The position numbers and the translations under genes are program-made. This document shows positions 1 to 10,522 of a stretch of 64,000 bases of DNA, one piece after another. The notes under the pieces were generated by a model. That model was not told the origin of the DNA. It saw nothing but the letters and a program-made list of their open reading frames with translations, and did not search any database. How positions within the stretch are numbered: position 1 is the stretch's first letter; every line of letters begins with the position of its first letter. Source of the DNA: Absidia repens (taxonomy: Eukaryota > Mucoromycota > Mucoromycetes > Mucorales > Cunninghamellaceae); contig MCGE01000046.1 of the NCBI GenBank assembly GCA_002105175.1, forward strand, positions 124,001 to 188,000. Direction: 5' to 3'.

Positions 1-795
1 TGGGATCAGGACATATCACCTCCAAACTATCAGCATCAATACGACGAGTCAATCCATCCCAGAAGTTGAAGCGAATCATACGTGATAAACGGTCCACAGG
101 GTTTTCATTCAAGCGAGCTTCGTCCAATACAATGTGTTTGCGTCCATAATCCTTCGCCAATGCCAACTCTTGTAACAAGTTAGCAAGCATATACCTGTCA
201 TTCGATGAAACGATAAAAGAATAAAAAAAAAAAAACGTACGATGAATAACTAAATAGTATCCCCTTGTTTCATAAAAAATATCATGTCAACTTACGTTCC
301 CCGAATGTCTATTCTTCTATATCCGCCCGAGTCTGCAGTGCCCAAACTTAAAGTTTTTGGTCCGACGTCGTTGATTGTTATTTGGAAGTCTCCATCAGTG
401 TCTTGTTCAAGGATACGTTGAAGGGTTTCGTCTACGTCTACAAGAAATTTTTGATCCTTGCTTTTGTTGTCTATGTCATCATAAAAAGGAGATTGGTCGG
501 GTCAATGCTTGGAGGGGTGGGGGCAAGTGTTTGGCGTCTTTGTTTTACCATGAGAGGATCGGCGATAACGAGAGGTATCTGCTAAAAAGCCAAGAGATTC
601 AGGAGGATATCTCTAGAAGAAGAAGAAGAAGAAGAAGAAATAAGTATTGACTTTCGTCGGGAAGAAGGCAATTGATAGACTTACGGTATAGGTTCGAGTT
701 CGTTCTTTTGAATTGATTCCCGTGGTATAGTATTTTGAAGGGTGAGCATGGACATCCAATGGACCGTCTCCGGTTGTCGTAGGGAAATCCACCAT
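1..795 (-). CDS. Neutral trehalase (GH37), N-terminal part, cut by the window edge
   Basis: Cytosolic enzyme that hydrolyses trehalose to two glucose molecules. The exons read in one continuous phase: 685-795, 549-612, 296-470 and 1-194. The first ATG (795) gives a start [12 protein letters not shown]. An RRSS sequence near residue 56 fits a PKA phosphorylation site, followed by the calcium-binding motif [16 protein letters not shown]. Next come [13 protein letters not shown], the [16 protein letters not shown] segment and [18 protein letters not shown], all characteristic of fungal neutral trehalase rather than the secreted acid enzyme. The catalytic (alpha/alpha)6 domain lies beyond position 1. 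In the family PKA plus 14-3-3 binding and calcium activate the enzyme; both sites are present here. The gene is divergent from the RPAP3-like gene. The family assignment is firm; the gene is only partly visible. Confidence 0.93.
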
Positions 796-1582
796 GTTCA
801 ATAATAAAAAGTAATAAAATTAATAAATGAAAAAAAGGTACAAAGCAGCAAAAGAAGAGTGTAGGCAAAATAAAAAAAAATGCTTTATTTTTAAAACAAA
901 AAAACCATGAAAAGTTTAAACCGCGCACGCAGGAAGGTGGTCAGTGGGTCGACCTTCCAATAAACTGCATCAATTTCATGTGGCTCTTATGAGTGATCTG
1001 TCCGATGACACAAATGCATTTCAATGATTTGCCATTGTAATATCATTAAAATTTCTGCGCAACATTTTACGTCATGCCCTTAGACATTGAACAGTGATCT
1101 AGAAGGGAGGAAAACATCATTGCGCAGACTAGTGCCAATTGTCGATGATCAAGGGTTAGCCCTTTTTTATTTTTTTTTATTTTTTTTTTTTGCACCCGGT
1201 TGAAGAAAATCAGGTACCACTTTATTTCTTTTAATGAGCGTATTCTTGACTTTAACAGTATACATCATACATTAGTTATTATGACAAGAAAACATGATTT
1301 CTTCGATAGGGTTTTCATTATGATGAATAAATTACACTAGTACAAGTACGTACCTCATGCAATATTAAGTTGAGTGTATACAGTACTACCTGCTCCCATG
1401 AGCATATTTTTTATTTTTCTTACTTTTTACAGAAAAATCATCAAACGGGAAGTCGGCAGACACGCTCCGGGTCATCGTCGGGATTTAAATTGGTTTGTTT
1501 TACTTGGGATTTGGGCGAGTGTTGACTTCATTCTTTTTTTTTTTTTTTTGTTCAGAAAAAAATACGCATTCAAACTGACACC
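796..1582. promoter_or_regulatory. Divergent intergenic region between trehalase and RPAP3-like gene
   Basis: No coding signal is seen. The region must hold both 5' UTRs and promoters. It contains the 13-mer TTTAAACCGCGCA at 915-927, which recurs at 32900-32912 upstream of the CRAL-TRIO gene, and several T-rich tracts (around 1160-1190 and 1535-1550). Confidence 0.4.
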
Positions 1583-3470
1583 ATGACAAGTCATTCAGAC
1601 CAGTTAATATGGGATGATCTTTTATCTTGGCAAAAACAAATCAAGGAAAAGGATTCGCTGTTGAATAAAAGAAAACCGCTACGAGATCAGGTAAGTAAAA
1701 CTATGCCGTTAAGCAACGGTATACCAAGACCAAGCTAACTCTATTTAATAGGTGTTGGCCCCTATCAGAAAACCAATCGATTGTATTTTTGACAAGAAAA
1801 AACAACTTGGATTGAATCATCTTAATGGAAAGAATGTAGGTGTCACTGAAAAGGTGAAATACTGTTACTGATCACTACTAGTTAACAATAGGCACCTGCT
1901 GCTCCTCGGAACACAACCAAGACAGCTGGTCAATCGAAAATACAACAAAAGGCTCTGGTAGAGAAAGAAAAGGTACTGAGAAGAAGAAGAAGAATAGTAT
2001 ATTGATAAGTTAGTTAATGGATATGCGATTGTTTATAGGGAAATGCACACTTTCAAAAACAAGAATATGAGCAAGCCATACAGTTCTACTCTGAAGCTAT
2101 CAACCTTGACCCAACCAACGCTGTCTATTTTGTGAACCGCGCCATGGCCTACCTCAAGGTGAAAAAGTAAGTCAAATTGTAAGCAACTAGGTAGGTTCTT
2201 ATTAATTATACTTTGATATTTTATCTATAGCTATCTTCAAGCGGAACAGGATTGTACAAAGTGTCTCAACTTACAGCCAAATCATGTCAAAGCACTATGG
2301 CGTCGTGGGATAGCTTTACGATCATTAGGAAGATCAAACGAAGCACGAAAAGGTAAGATGAGTACGCTGATTGATTATGCTTGCTGATTTGCTAACCCTA
2401 TTTGTGCATATTCTCACTATTTGAGTGCAGACTTTGAACGCGCTCTTGAAATAGAACCTGGAAACAAACTTATCATCGAAGAACTTGGCAAGATGCCACC
2501 ACCTTCAAAGGTATATATGAAAAGTAAAGAGCTAAACTGAATCATTATCAAATATTTACTCGTGTTTCTATATTACACCTTATTGTAGGATATCACAAAA
2601 GAGCGACCTCCAAAGGATCCATCTGTTCGACAACTAGAAATTAACGTCGTCGACGAAGCCTACACACCAACTGACGCATCAAAAAAGAAGCAATCACCAT
2701 CACCAGCAGTGTTTCATGAAAAACCAAAAGTTGAAACCACCAGCGCCTCCTCAAAAACCACACCTGCAACATCATCATCCACAACTGAGTCATCGATCAA
2801 ACAAAACTCGTCTTCAACAACGGCTATCACACCTGCGCCCTCGCCCGCCGCATCAACAGGGTCAACTACATTATCGCCATTGAAGCTGACATGCCCGCGA
2901 ACGAACTACGAATTTGAACGTGATTGGAAAGCTTGCAAGCGACGAGGGGATGATGTTATTTATCAATATTTACAGGTAAAAAAAAATGAACGAAAAGAGC
3001 ATGAGTCGATAAGTGAAAGTGTAGTATAGAAAGAAAAGACTCATGTGTTGCTGTTGTGCTGGCTGGCTGGCTGGCTGGCTGGCTTTTTTTTCTTTATAGT
3101 GTATTCCACCTTCATCATATGCGACAATCTTCAAATCATCCCTGGAACCTGATCAGTTTGAAAAGATAATCGACATTGTGGACCGTTATTATATTAAGGA
3201 CAAACCTAGTGATGAAGTGCTTCAAATACTTCAAGGATTAGGACAAGTGAAAAGGCTAGATATGTTGGTGATGTTTCTAGAAAAGAAATATAAACAAGGT
3301 AAAAATTACTTCGCTTGGGGAATGACGATAAATGATTCGCATGATTGACTCATGTATACTTTCCTTTTCTTTCAGCTCTGGATAGGATATTCGTCAACTT
3401 GGTCGGTCAAATTCCCAAACCTACTTTATTACCACTCGCTAGCAAATTCTCTGTTATACTCCCCCAATAA
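1583..3470 (+). CDS. RPAP3-like TPR co-chaperone (R2TP complex)
   Basis: Likely the fungal counterpart of RNA polymerase II-associated protein 3, which links HSP90/HSP70 to the R2TP complex for assembly of RNA polymerases, snoRNPs and PIKKs. Nine exons join in phase to 427 residues: 1583-1690, 1752-1835, 1892-1972, 2039-2166, 2231-2352, 2431-2510, 2589-2975, 3100-3298 and 3376-3470. The start has WDDLLSWQKQIKEKD, like the RPAP3 N-terminus. Exons 4-6 encode TPR helices (GNAHFQKQEYEQAIQFYSEA, then LQAEQDCTKCLNL). A Ser/Thr/Pro-rich linker follows. The RPAP3_C domain starts near CPRTNYEFERDWKACK and includes the IPPSSYATIFKSSLEPDQF and VKRLDMLVMFLEKK segments. The yeast counterpart Tah1 lacks this C-terminal domain, so the gene is animal-like. 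The donor of exon 2 (1836) could also lie at 1853, but that intron would be only 39 nt. Confidence 0.88.
3060..3085. repeat. (GGCT)n microsatellite in the RPAP3-like gene
   Basis: Six or so GGCT units followed by a T-run sit in intron 8 of the RPAP3-like gene, just before the acceptor at 3098-3099. Confidence 0.85.
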
Positions 3471-4016
3471 AAATATAAAAAAAATCACATTAGATGTTTA
3501 TATTACTCTTCCCTTCCCCTTTATTTTTTACTTTGTTGCTTATGTACACAATAAAAATCTCTCCTTTTCTGAACATGACTTTTTTTTTTGGATGTTAGTA
3601 TTTTTGTTGAATGATGGGCTGTCATAGAAAGTCGATTTGAATTGATTTATTATTCTTCCACTACCTTTTTTTTTTTTTCAAGTGTGGGCGGGAGAAGAAA
3701 TGTTGTTTGTTGAATCCAATCAATGGAAATAGGAGTATACCATGGTAATATGATCCATTTTGTGTCGTTAAATTATAGAATTATATTGAAGAAAGAAAAG
3801 AAGGGGGATGTTAGAATACAACAAAGGAGAGGGAATCACGCAAGGGGGACAAATTAGAAAATGTATGGTATATATATTCATATAAAAAATAATGATGACA
3901 GTATATTCAATTTCTTTACTTCTTTTAACTACATTCATTCTCTGCTGGTACAGCAGATACTACTTGTAACCCATTCCCTTCCTTTTTTTATATACATACA
4001 ACTATATCAAAGCTAA

Positions 4017-5623
4017 ATGCAATTAAATATTTCTTTCTGTTTGATACTGCTTGTCACTACGTTTTTTCAGTGTGCTGTTAATGCTGAAAGAAAAGCATTT
4101 GGATCACACCGGTTGAACGCATATGTGACTGACTGGGTAAGACATAATATCTACGACACTGGGATTTTTATTAGGCACTGTTCTTTGGCTGATCATCTAT
4201 ATTTATACATATATAGGCATTACCTGACAGAATAGCATGGAACAAGTTGGATCATGTCATCTATGCCTTTGCGGTACCTGATCGAAACGGGAATCTTGGA
4301 AAATTCAATGGTGATCAATTACATCGAATCGTCAGTCAAGCACATGCCAACCGTAAAGGATGCTCCCTAAGCGTTGGAGGGTAATTTTCGGTGTCTCAAT
4401 TTTCTTTTTTCAAGGTTTCTTTTAAGATTCTTCTTTTTGATTCTTTTTTTTTTTTTTTCTTGCCTCCTTTATCTTCATAGCTGGACCGGCTCGGTACACT
4501 TCAGCTCCATACTCAAAACTTCATCTAGTCGTCAACGATTTGCAGAGAATTTGCTCCATCTTGTCAATCAATATAAACTTGACGGCATCAATCTTGACTG
4601 GGGTAAGTTGTTGGTAGTGCATAAGATTTATTTTTACTATCGATATTGAACTCACTTTTTGTACCTCTCTCTATAGAATATCCCAACGGTAACAATGGAG
4701 TCTCTTGTAATGGAGTGTAAGTCCAAATACCAGTTATAACAGCACAAAAATTGATTTATTTCTATACTTCCCATCACAGAAATCCATACGACACCGAAAA
4801 CCTTCTTGCTTTTGTCCAACTCTTACGAGCCAGACTGGATAAGATTTACCCTACAGAACATAAGGTGATTACAGCAGCAGTGGCAGCTAAAGTATTCAAC
4901 GGACACAATCAGCAACCTCTTACGCGACTCAGCAAAGCATGGGGATCGGCAGTCGACCAATTTTTTGTGATGGCCTACGATCTCCGCGGCAATTGGGACA
5001 CGACGACAGGAGCGAACGCGCCTCTTGCTGGTGATGGAATTACCGCGACAAATGCCATCCACGCATGGGCTGCTGCTGGTATCCCCAAACAACGACTGGT
5101 GCTTGGTGTTCCCTTTTATGGCTATGTGACACGCACTGATCCTAAAGCACGCATTACGACATCCATGCAAATCCCCTTGGTACCCAATACCCCGCAAATT
5201 CCAGGTGATCAATTCGATTCTGCTGAAAAAGAACCTTGTCCTGGCGCCAACAAAGGTGTTTACTCTGGTGAATATCAATGGAGATCGATTCGGCGGGATG
5301 GTATTCTTGAGAATCAAGGTGGTTGGCACTCTATCTGGGACAGGACCACTCGCACGCCTTACTCCGTGAATCGCGCCAAAAACAAGTTCCTAACCTTTGA
5401 TGACCCCAAGTCTTTACGCGTTAAGGCTGCATTTGTCGACGAAAACGATCTGGGTGGAATCATGCTATGGTCATTAGAAATGGTAATTGATCTAATCTTG
5501 AAAGTTATTTTGTTAATCAAATTATTCATTTTCTTTTTTTTTTTTAAAAAAAAAAAAAATTTTTAATAGGACGACCGTGAAAACTCCTTGCTCAGTTCCC
5601 TCCAATCTGTCCGTGAAGCTTAG
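4017..5623 (+). CDS. Secreted GH18 chitinase
   Basis: Endo-type chitin hydrolase, probably secreted for wall remodelling or nutrition. Six exons join in phase to 400 residues: 4017-4136, 4217-4380, 4481-4602, 4677-4716, 4780-5482 and 5570-5623. The N-terminus (MQLNISFCLILLVTTFFQCA) is a good signal peptide, cleaved near VNA-ER. The GH18 barrel shows NAYVTDW (strand 1), the SVGGW strand-3 motif, the catalytic strand LDGINLDWEYP, FFVMAYDLRGNWD with the conserved Met-Tyr-Asp, and the terminal GGIMLWSLE tryptophan. The acid/base Glu is present, but the second Asp of the DxxDxDxE motif is Asn. No chitin-binding module or GPI signal is seen; the protein ends soon after the barrel. An AATAAA lies about 135 bp after the stop. 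Confidence 0.93.
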
Positions 5624-5824
5624 TTTAGATTATAGTCTTTTGTTCTATTCATTCATTTTTATTTATTACCCTATTTATTCTGCTTTTCCCCTTTTTTATG
5701 ATTTATTACTTCTCCCCACAACGTAGATAGTACTCTCCCTTTACTCATTGATATTATAATAATAAACAACGACTTTTTGTCAGCTTTGATCGATTTGTCG
5801 ACTACCTTTTTTTTTGTTTAGAAA

Positions 5825-5998
5825 GTAAATCGCGCTTCGTTAGAGCTTTGGGAAATCTTCAATTTATTGGGTGCCAGGTTTCTTTTTTTTTTCCCGAAGT
5901 GTGGTTCTGATGGAGTACGATCAAACGACTTTGTTATTTCGACCTATGGTGAGCAGCCTCTTGGGGTCCAACCGTCGTTACTCAGCGCTTCGTCAGAA
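5825..5998 (+). repeat. Dispersed repeat family B, copy 1
   Basis: Shares the blocks CGCTTCG, CAATTTATTGGGTGYCAG, GAAGTGTGG and CCAACCGTCGT-ACTCAGCGC with the copy at 51145-51335. The tail block recurs alone at 52198-52250. No open reading frame is conserved. Edges are approximate. Confidence 0.7.
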
Positions 5999-6224
5999 AA
6001 CGAAAAAGAAAAAAAAAAGAAAAAGAACCAAGGACAGTGAACAAAATTATCAAGAGGCGATGAATAAAAAAAAAAAAGTGATTGTATAGTATGTGTACAC
6101 AGTAATTATATCATTGAGAAAGCGACTTCACATCTTTATCGTGAGTAATATCGTTATTCCGGTATGTGTATATCCAGCAAGACAGAGAACTGGAGCTCAG
6201 CCAGTGACCTTGGAAAATGTTTAA

Positions 6225-6735
6225 AATCCCGCCCACGTGGATTTTTATTTTTATTTTCGGCTCTCTTTTCTTTATTTTTCATTTCAATTTTTCTTCACCA
6301 TTCAACTTCTATGGAGTTACTTTGGGACCTATAATTGTATCAGGGCTAGTTTAGAAGGGGTTTCAGCTCAGGGATTACAAGATGCATAGGGAAATCCTTT
6401 CATTTTGGATCTAAGATCTGAAGGTAGCAGTAGTGGGCTTTTTTGGAACCTTCATTAGCTTAGATCAGTATAGCTTGTCCATAGTTTCTATCTACAACTA
6501 AATAAAATATGTCTCTTTTTACTTCTCTCAATGAAAAAATTCCCATTAGTACCTCTGATGTTCTGTGCAATAGATTCCTTTTTACAATTTGTCTCTTTAG
6601 ATCAGCGTTGAACAATCTCCTGATCTGCCATCCGTCTCCGTCATGCTACCTCCATTAGACCGCTTTTTATAATGAATCCCTTGTCTTTAGTTTTAGTATT
6701 CACCATATTACTTCAATAAATTATCTACTTTTTAT
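6225..6735 (+). repeat. Dispersed repeat family A, copy 1
   Basis: Starts with a GC-rich head (CCCGCCCACGTGG), then a pyrimidine-rich stretch, then the conserved core CTAGTTTAGAAGGGG with CAGCTCAGGGATTACAAGAT, and ends in AATAAA-bearing units. It aligns along most of its length with the copies at 24935-25580 and 36400-37090. It has no coding potential. Edges are by eye. Confidence 0.8.
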
Positions 6736-7152
6736 TCACCATTCTTTGACCCATCAAACAGTGAGTAATTTCGATATTGTGGCAGTTATGTAAGTGTCCT
6801 TTCAATATTTGCTTCCACTATAGCCACTATCCCCCCCCGCATCGAGTCCCAGTGATTGACTGGCAACTCTAGATCACTTGATATGAAACATCGTTCCACT
6901 GCCTCTCTACCGTTTATCTTAAATGACTTACACTATGAAAAAAAAACAGCGTACAATCAAGTCTAGCAACCCTTTAGTGCAATACAATACATAACTCATA
7001 TCCCATATGCTAACGAATTTGTAAGAGAATATTTTTTTATTATAATGATAAATTGTACAAGATCAATATATAGATGAGAGGAAGAAAGAAGAAACTATAA
7101 TACAATATGTATATGGAAGGTGTAAGGGATGGAGTAACGGAGATACTATCTA

Positions 7153-8226
7153 CTAAGAATTTTGCTTTTCAAACCGTAAAAAGTCCACTGCAATATCAAC
7201 AGATTTTTTTTTGTGGAATTTGTACATCATGGGGACATCAAACTAAGGGACAGGGGAACACAGAAGAACCATCTATTAGTACTTTCCTGGCACCGCGATA
7301 TATATATATATATATATATCTGTGTATATTTACCTTCATTTCAGCCACGACTTCAATGGTGACACCCCATTCTTTGGCTTTCTTCATGATATGCTATAAC
7401 AAAAAAGATGAGTATACTAAAATTTTTCAATTTTCATCAGCCTGTCATCGATAAACCTTACGTCTCGAGTGGATGTCTTATGCAAGGAATATACTGCATG
7501 GTTCGCCAACTACAAAGAGAAAAATGGTGAGCAGGTCGATCCACTGATATCAATTTCCTCCAAGATGTCATCCCCACCTTCATGCTCCTCCCCTTTTGCT
7601 TCCTTATTTCGTTTTACCTCTATTGCTTTTTTCAAAAGTACCATATCGACACCTTTGTTTTTGGTTCCAAAGGGAGGATTCATGACAATTGTATCCAAAC
7701 AACCCTTATATCGATCCAAGACGTTCGTTTCCAGGCTCAAGTCAGTCAATACAAAATCAATATCCGTTTCAAATTCGTCACTGTTTTCTTGGGCAATCGC
7801 AATAGCATCAGGATCTATATCGAAGCCTACGCTATACCTAGAATAAGGAAAGAAAGTTCAGTCTTTGAGCTTGGTAGGACCATGGCGGCTTCCATTGAGA
7901 AAAAAAATTCCCACTTCTTACCCAGCCCCCAAGATATTCGCGGCAATGCTGAGAATGCCACACCCCGAACCAAAATCGCCAATGGCCTTGTCTTCAATGT
8001 CATCATATACAGTATCAGCAGTATATAGCATTCGGGCAGCCAAGTGTGCTGTTGTTGGGTATTGCTCATACTGAATTTTGGGATCAGCTATATGAAAGGG
8101 GAGGATTTCAGTCATATCACAAAAAAAAAAAAAAAAAAAAAAAAGCCAACCCCAGCTTATCCTTCACTCGAACTTACAAAATACTTCGCAATCTTGCAAA
8201 ATACTTTCAAGTTCCTTCAGTTTCAT
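7153..8226 (-). CDS. METTL5: METTL5-type 18S rRNA N6-adenosine methyltransferase
   Basis: SAM-dependent enzyme that, in characterised orthologues, places a single m6A on 18S rRNA with TRMT112 as partner. Six exons join in phase to 210 residues, matching the 209-residue human protein: 8178-8226, 7922-8087, 7618-7837, 7462-7509, 7334-7393 and 7153-7242. It starts MKLKELESILQDCEVF, the family start. YEQYPTTAHLAARMLY follows, then the SAM motif DFGSGCGILSIAA, FDIDPDA, the catalytic NPPFGTKNKG (NPPF type, as in N6-adenine MTases), AVYSLHKTSTRD, and the basic C-terminal YKFHKKKSVDIAVDFLRF. All key residues are present. The gene is convergent with the chitinase gene. Confidence 0.95.
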
Positions 8227-8863
8227 TAGTAGTGTTGGTGATGGTGATGTTTGTTGATTTATTTGTTTTGAAAATGGAAGAATGGCGCCCAAAAAAAAAA
8301 AAAAAAAAAAAATTGCCATCGTCCGACGGAGAATGAATTCCGTTTGAGGGAATTTGTTCTCCTTGCTCATTGATGTATGTACCTGCTGGTGCCAGCAATG
8401 CTTTTATTTTGGCACCTAACATACTATCAATTAAATAAATAAATAAAAAAATCAAAAGGAAGAGGATTTAATGAAAGCGTGGTAGATAATATATTGCAAT
8501 TTCTTCGACTAGCAGAGACGGATAGAAAAGGCGATTAAATCAAAAATCGTCAGTTCGGTCCGAGTAATGTTGACAAATGAAAACAAATGAAATAAACTAT
8601 CATACACTTTATTTATTTTGCTTAACCGAATGAAGATCGGGCGTCCTGAACTCAACAAATAAAGCATAAACGCGTTGACAGCTCTAGTGTAACCGCATTG
8701 CACAAGGGCGAACTTTAGTTTTTTTTGGGGAGGAATTATATAATTGTTACAATGGCACCCTCTCTTGTGTGTGTGTTGCTTTTTAACGTTGTTTACCATT
8801 AATGTTCATTTTTCAATAATAATAAAGGAACTTCGTTTGACAACTGAGTTTGAACCCCCCCCC

Positions 8864-8900
<37 letters not shown>

Positions 8901-9078
8901 GGGATGAAATGATAGATTTATTTGTTGTTATGTAAAGGAAAGAGATATAGCACGGATATAATGACAAGATAATTTTTGAGCTTTTTTCAAAAGGAGAATG
9001 AGGGAATACATATTGGATTTAAAGTGAATACAGTGGGTATAAAACTATAGACAATGGACTTGAGAGGAATCACTTTTA
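8227..9078. other. Gap upstream of METTL5
   Basis: It contains long A or T homopolymers (8122-8144, 8291-8312, 8862-8899). On the minus strand a short open frame at about 8320-8424 is unassigned (see findings). No other gene signal is seen. An AATAAA near 8921 on the minus strand could end the candidate micro-gene at 9079-9150. Confidence 0.4.
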
Positions 9079-9150
9079 TCATTTTGGTCGCTTGACTGGA
9101 GCAGGATATGGTCTTGGAAGAGGAGGCTTGGTTGGTCTATCTGGTGGCAT
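9079..9150 (-). CDS. Candidate 23-residue proline-rich micropeptide gene
   Basis: Unrecognised. The ATG at 9150 opens a 23-codon frame beginning MPPDRPTKPPLPRPY: nine prolines, six Lys/Arg, and one PxxPR match to SH3-ligand patterns. It is listed because a strong TATAAATA (minus strand, 9253-9260) sits about 105 bp upstream, followed by a pyrimidine-rich leader typical of a transcription start. A minus-strand AATAAA lies about 155 bp downstream of the stop, so a transcript of about 0.3 kb can be drawn. It could instead be a non-coding RNA or the remnant of a larger gene; no splice-compatible extra exon was found. Coding status is uncertain. Confidence 0.35.
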   Translation of the reverse strand: MPPDRPTKPPLPRPYPAPVKRPK

Positions 9151-10522
9151 CTTGCTTGTTTTTTGCTTATTTATTCGACTTGAGAAGAATGAATATAGTA
9201 GAGTAAAGTAAAGAAAAAAAGAGAGAAAGAAAGAAGTGTTAAAAAGATATCCTATTTATACCTTTCATTCATATACTTCATAAAACAAAATAAAAAGGTT
9301 GTGTCAAAATAGTTCCTTTTTTGAAGGAATCGCGTGGACAACACACCCCGTAACTGTACTGTATTGTATAATGCGTACTACATAGTAGCGGGAGTATCTT
9401 TTGACAAGTTGTGCTCCCTTCCCTCCGCCATTCATAAACCTAAACAAGAAATATGAAACATCGATCTATCAAGAATGATTTAATAAAAATTATAAAATGT
9501 GTTTGAAGAACTATCATCTGACGGTATCAAAGATTAGGATACTGAAAATACTGTGTCAACACAGTACCTATAGTGTATGATATTACACACAGTAAAGGTT
9601 TATAAAAAAAATTACAATACAACGCCCACCCTAACTAAAACAAGCAATATCTATCAAAAAAAAAAAAAATTATGCTCGGAAATTGAAGAAAGACACTGCG
9701 TTGTTTACACAATGGATGTTGATCTTTTTTTCTTTTTTTTTTTTTGTTACGGTAGAAACATCGTTGCCTTGATTCGGGAAAGAAATTTGGCAGGGCGGCG
9801 TTTTAAAAAGTTTAAATGCGCCCGCCCTTTCTGCACAATGGTGGCACAGGGGCAATATTCAAATGTTAAAACTCTTTGAACATCGTCATCATGTTGACAA
9901 ATAAAATAAAAACATCAACTTGTTTGTATGTATATATATATTACATGTGAAACGTTTGAGATGAGACCGAGACTGGACCCCAATGAATGTCCAAAAAAAA
10001 AAAAAATCGAGTTGGGGGTTGTTGTTTATCTTTCAAGCACCGAAAAAAGTTAGAAGAGCAACTTCCTCCCACACACACACACATCGATATGATTGAATTT
10101 GGTTTCATATAGCATTCTCTCCTTCATTCTTCGGATTGTGTCTTCCGATTTATTTACACGCCCTGAATGTTTTATATGACTGATATGATGCCTACCTACA
10201 TAAAGAAACCGAAGCATTAAGGAGGGAAAAGTAATGAAAAAAGATGATATGAGAGAATTCAAGTTGGAACCAAAATCGCCTAATCCAAAATATTACACAC
10301 TGTTAGTTCATGCAAAGCGCAAGCTAAAATAATCTGTAGCGCTAGAATTTCATTGGCTGGGGTTAGAACAGCAGAATTTTGTTCCCTTAATTAATTTTAA
10401 TGGAGGGCGATTTTTTCCCCTCCCCCAGTAGTTGTCTGTCCCTCTCTCCCTATCTCTTTTTTTCCCTTTTTTTTTTTACAAAACAAGAATACACATTATA
10501 TACGTATTACTCTTTGTCGGCA
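9151..10522. other. Intergenic region, no gene supported
   Basis: AT-rich sequence with homopolymers (9657-9669, 9725-9745, 9992-10005) and a GC-richer block at 9793-9832 that contains TTTAAATGCGCCCGCC. Short open frames here lack any protein character. The last 100 bp is a pyrimidine-rich leader for the gene at 10523. Confidence 0.5.
9253..9260 (-). promoter_or_regulatory. TATA box (TATAAATA)
   Basis: Read on the minus strand as GGTATAAATAGG, followed by a CT-rich tract. It is one of the cleanest TATA boxes in the window and points at the short frame 9079-9150. Confidence 0.5.

Larger units (their letters stand above)
5624..7152. other. Intergenic gap holding repeat relics
   Basis: No gene is supported between the chitinase and METTL5 stops. 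The stretch contains the family B repeat (about 5825-5998) and the family A repeat (about 6225-6735), plus AT-rich filler and a short C-run near 6832. The two flanking genes are convergent. Confidence 0.6.

Noticed and set aside
1836..1852. Longer exon 2 of the RPAP3-like gene (donor at 1853)
   Set aside because: It would leave a 39-nt intron; the donor at 1836 (GTAGGT) gives a 56-nt intron and keeps the frame.
4823..5329. 168-codon open frame on the minus strand
   Set aside because: It is the antisense shadow of the large chitinase exon and has no domain of its own.
7469..8028. Plus-strand open frames over METTL5
   Set aside because: They are antisense to the well-supported methyltransferase exons.
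10050..10262. 70-codon minus-strand frame
   Set aside because: It shows no signal peptide, domain, promoter or splice context; it is best seen as chance.
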